Shown piece by piece: positions 1 through 5,440 of a stretch of 5,519 nt of DNA (positions are counted from its first letter, which is position 1; each line of letters starts with the position of its first letter). The translations under genes were made by a program, and so were the position numbers. The stretch is from Chloroflexota bacterium (GTDB lineage: Bacteria; Chloroflexota; Limnocylindria; Limnocylindrales; CSP1-4). The notes under the pieces were generated by a model. That model did not search any database. It was not told where the DNA came from and saw only the letters and a list, made by a program, of their open reading frames with translations. The stretch lies in contig JACCXQ010000283.1 of NCBI GenBank assembly GCA_013696945.1, positions 1-5,519 of the forward strand, read 5' to 3'.

Positions 1-392
1 TGAGCTTCCCGTACGGGCACCCGCACTGCTTCGTCTGCGGCACCTGCAAACGTGAGCGCGTCCGGACGCACCAGGCGGCCGACCGGGCCGTGGTGTTCGT
101 TGGTGACGGCACGAGCGACCGATTCGCCGCGGCTCACGCCGACGTCGTCTTCGCCAAGGGCTCGTTGGCACGGATCTGCGCCGCCGAAGGTTGGCCGTAC
201 CAGGTCTGGGACACGTTCGCGGAAGTGACCGCCTGGGTCGAGCCCGCCTTCGAGGACGGCCGGTTGCCAGCGGATCGGGCCGCGTTCGCGGGTTGGAAAG
301 CCACGCACGCGCCGGCACCGCGCGCCTTCATCTGCGGTCCGGAGGTCTGGGGCGAGGGGCGGACAACGCCCGGACCGGGACCGGGAGGCTGA
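1..392 (+). CDS. HAD-superfamily phosphatase, MtnX-like (C-terminal part, 5' end outside window)
   Basis: The reading frame is open from base 3 to a TGA at 390-392, giving the last 129 residues; the N-terminus with the DxD nucleophile motif lies before the window. Visible residues include a cysteine cluster CFVCGTCK (residues 9-16), whose lysine probably serves as HAD motif III, and VGDGTSD (33-39), the HAD motif IV acidic Mg2+ site. This is followed by an A-D-V-V-F-A-K-G stretch and, near the C-terminus, FICGPEVWG. The arrangement matches the MtnX/phosphoserine-phosphatase-like HAD-IB group. MtnX itself dephosphorylates 2-hydroxy-3-keto-5-methylthiopentenyl-1-phosphate in cytosolic methionine salvage. 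No other salvage gene is visible, so the exact substrate is an inference. The tail ends in a Pro-Gly-rich stretch from a small GGGACC microrepeat. A longer-than-needed tail of this kind is often lineage specific. Confidence 0.8.
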   Translation, partial: SFPYGHPHCFVCGTCKRERVRTHQAADRAVVFVGDGTSDRFAAAHADVVFAKGSLARICAAEGWPYQVWDTFAEVTAWVEPAFEDGRLPADRAAFAGWKATHAPAPRAFICGPEVWGEGRTTPGPGPGG

Positions 393-445
393 GGCACCGC
401 GAGCGGCACCGGTCGAAGGCGTAAGGCCCCCACAGGTCATTGGGG

Positions 446-451
446 TACGCT
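446..451 (+). promoter_or_regulatory. Putative -10 box for a leaderless PHP-gene transcript
   Basis: TACGCT fits the TANNNT -10 consensus and ends 8 bases before the ATG at 460. This would put transcription start at or next to the start codon. No Shine-Dalgarno sequence is seen in the C-rich bases between them, and no convincing -35 box is present. The call rests on position and a loose consensus only. Confidence 0.35.
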
Positions 452-459
452 CCCGCCCC

Positions 460-909
460 ATGACCGCCCGGCCGGACAGCGACATCGCTCCGCCGATCCG
501 ATCCCTGCTCGATCTTCACACCCATAGCTCGGCATCCTTCGACTCCGAGCTACTTCCGGAGGATCTCGTGGCAGCGGTGCTGGCGGCTGGCCTGACGCAC
601 GTGGCTGTCACGGACCACGACCGGATCGATGGTGCTCTGCGCGCTCGCGACGTTGCTCCGGATGGCCTGACCGTGATCGTCGGCGAGGAGATGCGGACGA
701 TCAGCGGTGACGTGATCGGGTTGTTCCTCGAGCGGCCCATCGCATCAGGCATGACGGTCGCGGAGACGGCAGCCGCGATCATGGAACAGAGGGGGATCGT
801 GGGCTTGCCGCATCCGTTCGACGGCCGGCGTCCATCGACCGCGGTGGGTCTTACGCCGGAGGCGCTGATGGAGCTGTCCGCCACGATCGACTTTCGTGGA
901 GGTCCATAA
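460..909 (+). CDS. N-terminal open fragment of the PHP phosphoesterase
   Basis: This is the 149-codon stretch that would be translated from ATG 460 if the sequence is correct. It carries the HxH, TDHD, GEE and PHPFD motifs. After ATIDF the frame is lost and the product ends in an unrelated RGGP. It lacks the late VHN and SSDAH ligands, so it is unlikely to be an active enzyme alone. Start choice: a -10-like box lies just upstream and the family motif begins about 15 residues in, which suits this ATG. Confidence 0.6.
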   Translation: MTARPDSDIAPPIRSLLDLHTHSSASFDSELLPEDLVAAVLAAGLTHVAVTDHDRIDGALRARDVAPDGLTVIVGEEMRTISGDVIGLFLERPIASGMTVAETAAAIMEQRGIVGLPHPFDGRRPSTAVGLTPEALMELSATIDFRGGP

Positions 910-1180
910 CGGCCGTGTCCGCGATGGGCTGCGGAACTCCTATTGCGAGCGACTTCGCTCAACGAGCACGGCTACCAGGTGTGGCCTCATCGGATGCGCA
1001 TATACGTCGGGCGAGATCGGATCCGCGGCGACGATCGTGGATGGTGATCCCCGCACCGCATCGGAGCTCGTGGCACTCCTCCGCAGCGGCGTGCGACTGA
1101 AGGTCGGCTACCGGCAGTCCCAGCCGGCGCGTCGATCCGACCGCTTGTCGACCCTGGTGGAGCGGTTCCGGGGATCTTGA
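896..1180 (+). CDS. C-terminal open fragment of the PHP phosphoesterase
   Basis: The frame-2 fragment overlaps the end of the N-terminal fragment by 14 bases. It begins with EVHNGRVRDG, which continues the PHP sequence exactly where the first fragment goes out of frame. It then reads through a short out-of-frame stretch (about 940-1003) and resumes family-like sequence at TSGEIGSAATIVDGDP. It has no ribosome-binding site of its own. It is best read as part of the broken gene rather than as a separate protein. Confidence 0.45.
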   Translation: MEVHNGRVRDGLRNSYCERLRSTSTATRCGLIGCAYTSGEIGSAATIVDGDPRTASELVALLRSGVRLKVGYRQSQPARRSDRLSTLVERFRGS

Positions 1181-1208
1181 CGCCCGACGGGCAGGATGCG
1201 TTTCCTTC

Positions 1209-1214
1209 TAGACT
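1209..1214 (+). promoter_or_regulatory. Putative -10 box for the LCP gene
   Basis: TAGACT fits TANNNT and lies 3 bases before the first ATG (1218) and 6 bases before the second (1221). No Shine-Dalgarno sequence precedes either ATG. If this is the -10 box, transcription would begin at about 1221 and the second ATG would be a leaderless start. A TTGACG at 1177-1182 is too far away (26 bases) to be its -35 box. Confidence 0.35.
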
Positions 1215-1217
1215 CCG

Positions 1218-2744
1218 ATGATGGATCCGCAGACACAAGCTGGCCACCGCGTGAAGCGACGCCGGCGATCGGCTCCGCTCCGTTCCCCATCCGCGGCAGC
1301 CCTTCTGTCATTCCTGTGGCCGGGCCTTGGCCAGTGGTACATGGGAAGGCGCCTCTCGACCCTGCTCTACGCCATCCCGCCGATCGCGATCGTGGTGGCG
1401 CTGCTGTCGCTGGCGCTGGGAGGGTTGGAGTCACTGGTCGCGCGACTCCTCGACCCCTCGGTGGCGCTCCTGGTGCTCGCAGGTATCGGCGCGCTCGCTC
1501 TCTGGCGCCTGGTATCGATGGTCCACGCCTGGTGGCTGGCGACCCGCCGCGAGCGCCGGCTGCGCGCTGACAGCGATGAGGGACCAAGCCGCCAGCGGCG
1601 CGTTGCTCGCGTCGGGGCCTTGGTGACGCTGGCGCTCGTCGTCGCCGTCGTCCACGCCGTCCCCGGATGGTGGGCCTTCGCCTTCTATCGGGCAGGCACA
1701 GCCATCTTCCAGCCACCACAGACATCGGATGTGCCGCTCTCCACGTTCCCGCCTTCGACCCCTGCCGCCTCCCTCTCACCCGGCACATCGCCGGCACCCG
1801 CCGCTTCGCTTCGGCCACTCCCGACGTTCGTGGTCCCGGCCAGCCCGGTCCCGACGCAGCCGCCCCAAGTGGCGGATGATGGATTCCAGAACGTCCTTTT
1901 CGTCGGTGTCGATGCGACACCTCAGCGCCCACCGGACCACCGACTGACCGATGCGATGATCCTGGCCAGCTTCGACCGCACCAATGACACACTTCAGATG
2001 ATCAGCATCCCTCGGAACATCACGCGCTTTCCCCAGTATTGGGGCGGGACGCACGAACAGAAGCTGAACCAGCTGCTCCTGGAGGCCCAGACGAACCCGG
2101 AGCTGTATCCGGACGGACCGATGGGCACGCTGGTCGCACAGATCAGCTTCCTGCTCGGCGTCGAGATCGACTACTACGCGACCGTCGACATCCCCGGCTT
2201 CGAGCGGCTGGTGGACGAGGTGGGTGGCGTCGACGTCGTCGTGACCGAGCCGATCGCAGATCCTGAATACGAACCCGACGGGTTCTATCTCGGCGCAGGC
2301 CCGCAGCATCTCGATGGGGCGACGGCCGTGAAGTTCGTGCGGTCGCGGAAGGGTGGCGGCAGCAATGAGGATCGCTCCCTCCGGCAGCAACTGCTCCTGC
2401 TGGGGTTGCGCAAGAAGGTGAGTGACCCCGCGATCATCACGCGCCTGCCGGAGGTGCTCGATGCCATCGCTGCCACCGTCCGCACCAACCTACCGCCTGA
2501 CGGCTTGGACGAGGCGCTCTCTCTAGCGCGAGAGTCGCAGGGGGCGGCAGCCGGGCAGGTCTGGCTGGGTCCACCCCGCTATGCCGCCGAGATCCCCGCC
2601 GGTGAGATCGACCTGGAGAATGCCGCGGAGTTGCGGATGGACCAGGTGGCGGCGCTATCGATCGACCTCTGGGGGAGCGCGAGCCGATATTCAGACGTTT
2701 CCTATTACCGAGCCCTCGTCGGTGCCGCCGCACCTGGATCATGA
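1218..2744 (+). CDS. LytR-CpsA-Psr (LCP) family glycopolymer transferase with multi-helix N-terminus
   Basis: LCP proteins act on the outer face of the cytoplasmic membrane and transfer polyprenyl-phosphate-linked glycopolymers to peptidoglycan or other acceptors. This protein has 508 residues. A basic N-terminus (RVKRRRR, 11-17) precedes a hydrophobic PGLGQWYMG stretch (about 25-43). Likely membrane helices follow at about 47-69, 81-99 and 131-150. A Pro/Ser/Thr-rich linker (about 166-218) leads to the LCP domain (about 223-400). The domain shows NVLFVGVDA, HRLTDAM (Arg242, Asp245), MISIPRN (Arg266), DYYATVDIPGFERLVDEVGGVDV and KFVRSRKGG...EDRSLRQQ (Arg375, Arg377, Asp385, Arg386, Arg389), which are the expected pyrophosphate-binding and catalytic positions. 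The usual architecture is one N-terminal helix; several are unusual. The start could be ATG 1218 or ATG 1221. The deacetylase lies 82 bases downstream, possibly in the same operon. Confidence 0.92.
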   Translation: MMDPQTQAGHRVKRRRRSAPLRSPSAAALLSFLWPGLGQWYMGRRLSTLLYAIPPIAIVVALLSLALGGLESLVARLLDPSVALLVLAGIGALALWRLVSMVHAWWLATRRERRLRADSDEGPSRQRRVARVGALVTLALVVAVVHAVPGWWAFAFYRAGTAIFQPPQTSDVPLSTFPPSTPAASLSPGTSPAPAASLRPLPTFVVPASPVPTQPPQVADDGFQNVLFVGVDATPQRPPDHRLTDAMILASFDRTNDTLQMISIPRNITRFPQYWGGTHEQKLNQLLLEAQTNPELYPDGPMGTLVAQISFLLGVEIDYYATVDIPGFERLVDEVGGVDVVVTEPIADPEYEPDGFYLGAGPQHLDGATAVKFVRSRKGGGSNEDRSLRQQLLLLGLRKKVSDPAIITRLPEVLDAIAATVRTNLPPDGLDEALSLARESQGAAAGQVWLGPPRYAAEIPAGEIDLENAAELRMDQVAALSIDLWGSASRYSDVSYYRALVGAAAPGS

Positions 2745-2826
2745 GTCGACTGCGGGGACCGGTTGCCCTGCGAGTACGGGCTTACGCGCAAGTCGCCGCC
2801 ACCTATACGGATCGGGACATACGTTC

Positions 2827-3618
2827 ATGCCTGCCACATCCCAGAAGCGGTGTGCCTGGGCGCATCGCGTTCGGCGGGTCGCGCTCGCCGTTGTGCTCGC
2901 GACCCTCGGCGCGTCAGCGTCCACGTCGGCAGATGGCCACCTCGTGCGCCACGGCCCGCGCACCGTGCCCCGGGTCGCCCTGACGTTCGACGCCGACATG
3001 ACGGCGACGATGCGCGAACAAGTCCTCGCCGGCGAGCAGACGCACTTCGACGCGCGGATCCTCGACGAGCTCGCCCGCACGGACACGCACGCGACGATCT
3101 TCCTGACCGGCCTGTGGGCCGAGACCTACCCTGATGTCGTACGCAGGATGGCGGCAGATCCGCGCATCGAGCTGGGCAACCACTCGTACGACCACAGCGC
3201 CTTCCGCGAGCCGTGTTATGGCCTTCCTGCGGTGACGACCGACCAACAGCGGCGGCGTCAGGTCGTGCGGGGCGCCCGCACCATCGCCTCGGTCTCCGGG
3301 GTCACGCCGCTCTACTTCCGGTTCCCGGGCGGCTGCAGCGAAGCCAGCGACATCCAGCTGGTGCGCTCGCTGGGAGAGGTCCCGGTCCAGTGGGACACCG
3401 TCTCGGGCGACCCCTTCCAGTCGAGCGCTGAGGTGATCATCGACCACGTCCTCGAGCGGGTGCGCAATGGGTCCATCGTGGTCATGCACCTGAACGGGGC
3501 GCCGAACGCGCCCCGCACATATCGGGCGCTGCGGACGATCATCCCGGAGCTGCGCGCGCGCGGATACGAGTTGGTGACACTTGGTGAGCTTCTGGCTCCC
3601 GACGCGCCCTCCGAGTAA
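2827..3618 (+). CDS. Secreted polysaccharide deacetylase (carbohydrate esterase family 4, NodB fold)
   Basis: CE4 enzymes remove N-acetyl groups from peptidoglycan, chitin-like or surface polysaccharides. From ATG 2827 the protein has 263 residues. A basic N-region (HRVRRVA) and a hydrophobic core (about 18-30), then ASTSADG, form a likely signal peptide with cleavage near residues 32-36. The NodB motifs appear in order: ALTFDADM (53-58), GNHSYDH (117-123, metal-binding His119 and His123), YFRFPGG (163-169), QWDTVSGDP (188-196) and IVVMHLNG (217-224). Motif 1 is normally TFDDG. Here Ala replaces the second Asp and an Asp follows one position later. The same frame stays open far upstream into the LCP gene, but this ATG is the one that gives a normal signal peptide. 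No clear ribosome-binding site is visible. Its position after the LCP gene suggests a role in the cell envelope. Confidence 0.88.
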   Translation: MPATSQKRCAWAHRVRRVALAVVLATLGASASTSADGHLVRHGPRTVPRVALTFDADMTATMREQVLAGEQTHFDARILDELARTDTHATIFLTGLWAETYPDVVRRMAADPRIELGNHSYDHSAFREPCYGLPAVTTDQQRRRQVVRGARTIASVSGVTPLYFRFPGGCSEASDIQLVRSLGEVPVQWDTVSGDPFQSSAEVIIDHVLERVRNGSIVVMHLNGAPNAPRTYRALRTIIPELRARGYELVTLGELLAPDAPSE

Positions 3619-3713
3619 GTCGCCGCTCTCGCATATCGGCTGCGCTCTGGTCGCGTCAGAATGGGGTCGCCAGGGACATCACCGGCGCCGGCAGCCTGCC
3701 CGGCTCCACCACC

Positions 3714-3720
3714 AGGAGGT
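3714..3720 (+). promoter_or_regulatory. Strong Shine-Dalgarno site of the VOC gene
   Basis: AGGAGGT is a near-perfect anti-16S match and sits 5 bases before ATG 3726. It fixes this start against competing frames. It is the only canonical site in the window and contrasts with the apparently leaderless genes upstream. Confidence 0.85.
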
Positions 3721-3725
3721 ATCGG

Positions 3726-4100
3726 ATGGCAGAGCACGGACAGATGGGCCACGTGGAGATCCCCGCCGACGACCCCGACCGCGCGAAGCGGTTCTACGGG
3801 GCGCTCTTCGGCTGGCAGTTCCAGGAGACCGAGGGCTTCGAGGGCTACCACATGTTCCGGGCCGGCCCCGGCGAGGTAGGGGGAGCCATCGGCAAGCGTG
3901 GCGAGATGGCGCGCGAGACGATGGTGCAGTACGTGTCCGTCGATTCCATCGACGACGTCGTCGCCAAGGTGCGCGATCTCGGAGGCGGGGTCATCCTGGG
4001 TCGGACGGAGGTGCCGGGGATGGGCTGGTACGGCATCGTCCGGGACACTGAGGGCGGCGAGATCGGCCTCTGGGAGGAGACCGCGCAGACCCCGGCCTGA
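3726..4100 (+). CDS. VOC (glyoxalase/bleomycin-resistance/dioxygenase fold) family protein
   Basis: This is a 124-residue cytosolic protein of single-VOC-module size. It begins MGHVEIPADDPDRAKRFYGALFGWQF (about 7-32), the classic first beta-alpha unit with His9 as a possible metal ligand. A second beta-alpha-beta-beta unit follows (VQYVSVDSIDDVVAKVRDLGG, about 68-88). It ends with WYGIVRDTEGGEIGLWEE (about 101-118), where Glu112 or Glu117 may complete the site. The family includes glyoxalase I, dioxygenases and antibiotic-binding proteins. This sub-type (FYxxLFGW followed by DxEGxxIGLWE) is common and mostly uncharacterised, so no substrate can be named. The gene starts 107 bases after the deacetylase, has a strong ribosome-binding site, and is followed by a long gene-free stretch, so it may be a separate transcription unit. 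Confidence 0.88.
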   Translation: MAEHGQMGHVEIPADDPDRAKRFYGALFGWQFQETEGFEGYHMFRAGPGEVGGAIGKRGEMARETMVQYVSVDSIDDVVAKVRDLGGGVILGRTEVPGMGWYGIVRDTEGGEIGLWEETAQTPA

Positions 4101-4319
4101 CGAGGGCGGGCGCGTCGCTCGGCTGCTTCCTGGTCCGGCGGCGTCGGCCCGCGAACGCCTGGAGGGCACGGCGCCTCTTCCCAGACAGATGCTCATGGCA
4201 CGCGCAATACCGCGAGAGTGGCCACCGTCCGTCGGGTGCGCCACTCCGGGTCGGAGCACGCTTGAGCAGGCGAGTCCGTCGTGGTGAGTGCCGGTCCGGA
4301 CTTGCGCTCAGGGCGTGCA

Positions 4320-4358
4320 CACTGGGCCCGATGGCCGGGGGTAAGAGGTGGCCCAGTG
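4320..4358. repeat. 9-bp perfect inverted repeat with 21-base loop
   Basis: CACTGGGCC at 4320-4328 is the exact reverse complement of GGCCCAGTG at 4350-4358. No T-run follows, so it does not look like an intrinsic terminator. It could be a protein-binding site or an RNA hairpin. It could also be chance in G+C-rich DNA, although nine paired bases including A:T pairs make it worth recording. Confidence 0.5.
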
Positions 4359-4484
4359 ACCATGGCGTGCGCGTAGGTGCCACGCGCGGTGCCTCGGTGC
4401 TAGTAGCGATCACCACGCGAGCGATCGGCCGCGGGCGGCCCTGAACCTCGCTGCTACAGCCCATGAGGCGGGCGGATGGCCAGA

Positions 4485-4490
4485 TAGAGT
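4485..4490 (+). promoter_or_regulatory. Possible -10 box upstream of the HTH gene
   Basis: TAGAGT fits TANNNT. Transcription from about 4497 would give a leader of about 110 bases containing the whole 11-bp repeat array before the GTG at 4610. There is no convincing -35 box. The call is weak on its own. Confidence 0.2.
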
Positions 4491-4526
4491 GCTCGACGTT
4501 CGATCGCCGGGCGGCGCGCTAGACGC

Positions 4527-4592
4527 GTCAAGCCGCAGCCAAGCGGCAGCGAAGCGGCGGTCAAGCGGCAGCAAAGCGGCCGTGAAGCCGTG
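4527..4592 (+). repeat. Six-copy 11-bp tandem repeat (iteron-like)
   Basis: Six adjacent 11-base units start at 4527, 4538, 4549, 4560, 4571 and 4582. The consensus is GYNAAGCGGCA. The G at position 1, AAGC at positions 4-7 and G at position 9 are identical in all six. The first and last units share GCCG in place of GCGG. The period is close to one helical turn and not a multiple of three, so it places the same face of DNA toward a bound protein and is not a protein-coding repeat. The array ends 17 bases before the start of the HTH gene. Confidence 0.8.
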
Positions 4593-4609
4593 CTCGCGAG
4601 ACTGGTCCG

Positions 4610-4918
4610 GTGCACCTCGGCAGGCTGGGGATGATTGCGCGCGCCCTCCGCGTTCGACAGCGTCTGCGCCAGGAGGACGTCGCCCGCCGTGTCCGCGTGA
4701 GCCGGTCGACCATCGCCCGCATCGAACGGGGCGATGCGGCGCCAGTTGCGCTGGGCACCGTCATCGCGGTCTTCGACGCTCTGGGCGCGAGTCTCGATAT
4801 CCAGCCGCGCTGGCATGGTGCCGGCCTCGATCGCATGCTGGACGAAGGACACGCGCGACTGGCTGGCCGCGTCTCGGGATCATCGGCTCGCAGCGGTGGC
4901 GCACAGAGCTGGAGGTGA
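4610..4918 (+). CDS. HTH-domain open fragment of the broken HTH/nuclease-like gene
   Basis: If the sequence is correct, translation from GTG 4610 gives 102 residues. They comprise a complete XRE-type HTH, the linker ASLDIQPRWHGAGLDRMLDEGHARLAG, and about 15 out-of-frame residues before TGA. The DNA-binding part is whole, so this fragment could still act as a small repressor on the nearby 11-bp array. That function is inferred. Confidence 0.55.
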   Translation: MHLGRLGMIARALRVRQRLRQEDVARRVRVSRSTIARIERGDAAPVALGTVIAVFDALGASLDIQPRWHGAGLDRMLDEGHARLAGRVSGSSARSGGAQSWR

Positions 4919-4966
4919 GCTTCGCTCATTACGGGGATCGGGGATCGATCGACATCCTGGCCTGGC

Positions 4967-5440
4967 ATGCGTCGACGCGAGTCCTGCTCGTCGTCGAGAT
5001 CAAGACAGAGCTCGGGTCGATCGAAGGCACCCTGTCCGCTCGACGTGAAGGTGCGTTCGGCGACACGCATCGGGCGCGAACGATTCGGTCGGCAGGCAGT
5101 GGACGTGGCTCGCCTGGTCGTCCTGCCTGAGGAGAGCACGGCCCGACGCTCAGCGGCCCGGCATGCGGGCGTACTGGACGTGGCGCTCCCGCATCGCTCG
5201 AGGGAGGTGCGGCGGTGGTTGCGGGCGCCGGTCGGTCCGCTTGCCGGCCTCTGGTTCCTCTCAGATGTCCATGGCATGACCCATACGCGGAACCCGTCTG
5301 CGGTGCAGCGTGTTCGCCGACCCGGGCCACGCTCAGAGACGACCGAAGATCGCGTCGGACCGGCTCGCAACCAGCCGATGAGCCACGTACCGCTCGCCAG
5401 AGAGACAAGCGACAGGAGAATGGGCTCAGACGGGAGATAG
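4967..5440 (+). CDS. C-terminal open fragment of the broken HTH/nuclease-like gene
   Basis: Family-like sequence in this frame runs from about 5036 (PLDVKVRSATRIGRERFG) through VDVARLVVLPEES and EVRRWLRAPVGPLAGLWFL. Codons from the ATG at 4967 to about 5035 are out of frame with the nuclease-like core and spell non-family sequence. It has no ribosome-binding site of its own and is probably not an independent gene. Its last bases overlap a degenerate copy of the terminal repeat. Confidence 0.4.
   Translation: MRRRESCSSSRSRQSSGRSKAPCPLDVKVRSATRIGRERFGRQAVDVARLVVLPEESTARRSAARHAGVLDVALPHRSREVRRWLRAPVGPLAGLWFLSDVHGMTHTRNPSAVQRVRRPGPRSETTEDRVGPARNQPMSHVPLARETSDRRMGSDGR

Larger units (their letters stand above)
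460..1180 (+). pseudogene. PHP-domain metallo-phosphoesterase, broken by three frame changes
   Basis: The PHP family (polymerase and histidinol phosphatase fold) binds a metal cluster and hydrolyses phosphoesters such as nucleotides or small sugar phosphates. The N-terminal part from ATG 460 shows LDLHTHSSAS (HxH at residues 20-22), VTDHD (50-54), GEE (75-77) and PHPFD (117-121). The remaining family blocks are in other frames: VEVHNGRVRDG in frame 2 from about 893, ASDFAQRARLPGVASSDAH in frame 3 at about 942-1001, and TSGEIGSAATIVDGDP back in frame 2 from 1004 to TGA 1178-1180. An extra T in the TTT at 892-894 explains the first break. The second lies at about 929-945. Two extra bases at 1002-1003, or one missing base, explain the third. 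Rejoined, the protein would be about 240 residues with all expected ligands, so the breaks are recent or are sequence errors. The gene begins 67 bases after the HAD gene. Confidence 0.8.
4101..4609 (+). other. Gene-poor intergenic region
   Basis: No reading frame on either strand in these 509 bases gives recognisable protein sequence. The longer open frames are Arg/Pro/Ser-rich, as expected for non-coding high-G+C DNA. I found no tRNA-like fold. The region holds a 9-bp perfect inverted repeat (4320-4358), a short palindrome (GGCCGCGGGCGGCC, 4427-4440), a TANNNT box (TAGAGT, 4485-4490) and the 11-bp tandem array (4527-4592). The second half therefore looks like a control region for the HTH gene that follows. 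No clear terminator is visible after the VOC gene. Confidence 0.6.
4610..5440 (+). pseudogene. XRE-type HTH protein fused to a PD-(D/E)XK nuclease-like domain, broken by two frame changes
   Basis: Rejoined, this is one protein of about 275 residues. The GTG start at 4610 gives MHLGRLGMIARALRVRQRL, the normal beginning of the family, then a Cro/XRE helix-turn-helix (RQEDVARRVRVSRSTIARIERG, about 20-41). At about 4874 one base seems missing and the frame moves to TELEVSFAHYGDRGSIDILAWH followed by LLVVEIKTEL. The Asp of GSID and the ExK of VEIK form a PD-(D/E)XK-like pattern. At 5035 one extra T moves it back to PLDVKVRSATRIGRERFG, then ARLVVLPEES, ARHAGVLDVALP and EVRRWLRAPVGPLAGLWFLS. The shifts cancel. 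I recognise this architecture as a recurrent uncharacterised HTH protein of Chloroflexota/Actinomycetota-like genomes; the nuclease-fold assignment is inferred from motif spacing. The residues after RRVRRPG-like sequence (about 5330 on) look non-conserved and may be past the original end. Confidence 0.7.

Noticed and set aside
1182..1192. Hairpin GCCCGACGGGC as terminator of the PHP gene
   Set aside because: The stem is only 4 bp with a 3-base loop and no T-run follows, so it is not supportable as an intrinsic terminator.
1108..1992. Minus-strand open frame of 294 codons
   Set aside because: It is Arg/Pro/Gly-rich low-complexity sequence antisense to the LCP gene, with no domain.
2581..2826. 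N-terminal extension of the deacetylase back into the LCP gene
   Set aside because: The frame is open, but those codons overlap the LCP C-terminus and give Arg/Ser-rich sequence. The ATG at 2827 yields a proper signal peptide.
3312..4259. Long minus-strand open frame of 315 codons
   Set aside because: It lies antisense to the deacetylase and VOC genes, both with full motif sets. Its translation has no recognisable domain and is a typical high-G+C shadow.
4494..4510. tRNA T-arm-like GTTCGATC
   Set aside because: The flanking bases do not pair into a 5-bp T stem and no cloverleaf could be built around it.
4489..4882. N-terminal part of the frame that carries the nuclease-like core
   Set aside because: Translation through the 11-bp repeats and antiparallel to the HTH frame gives no family sequence. 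Only the part after about 4883 continues the HTH protein.
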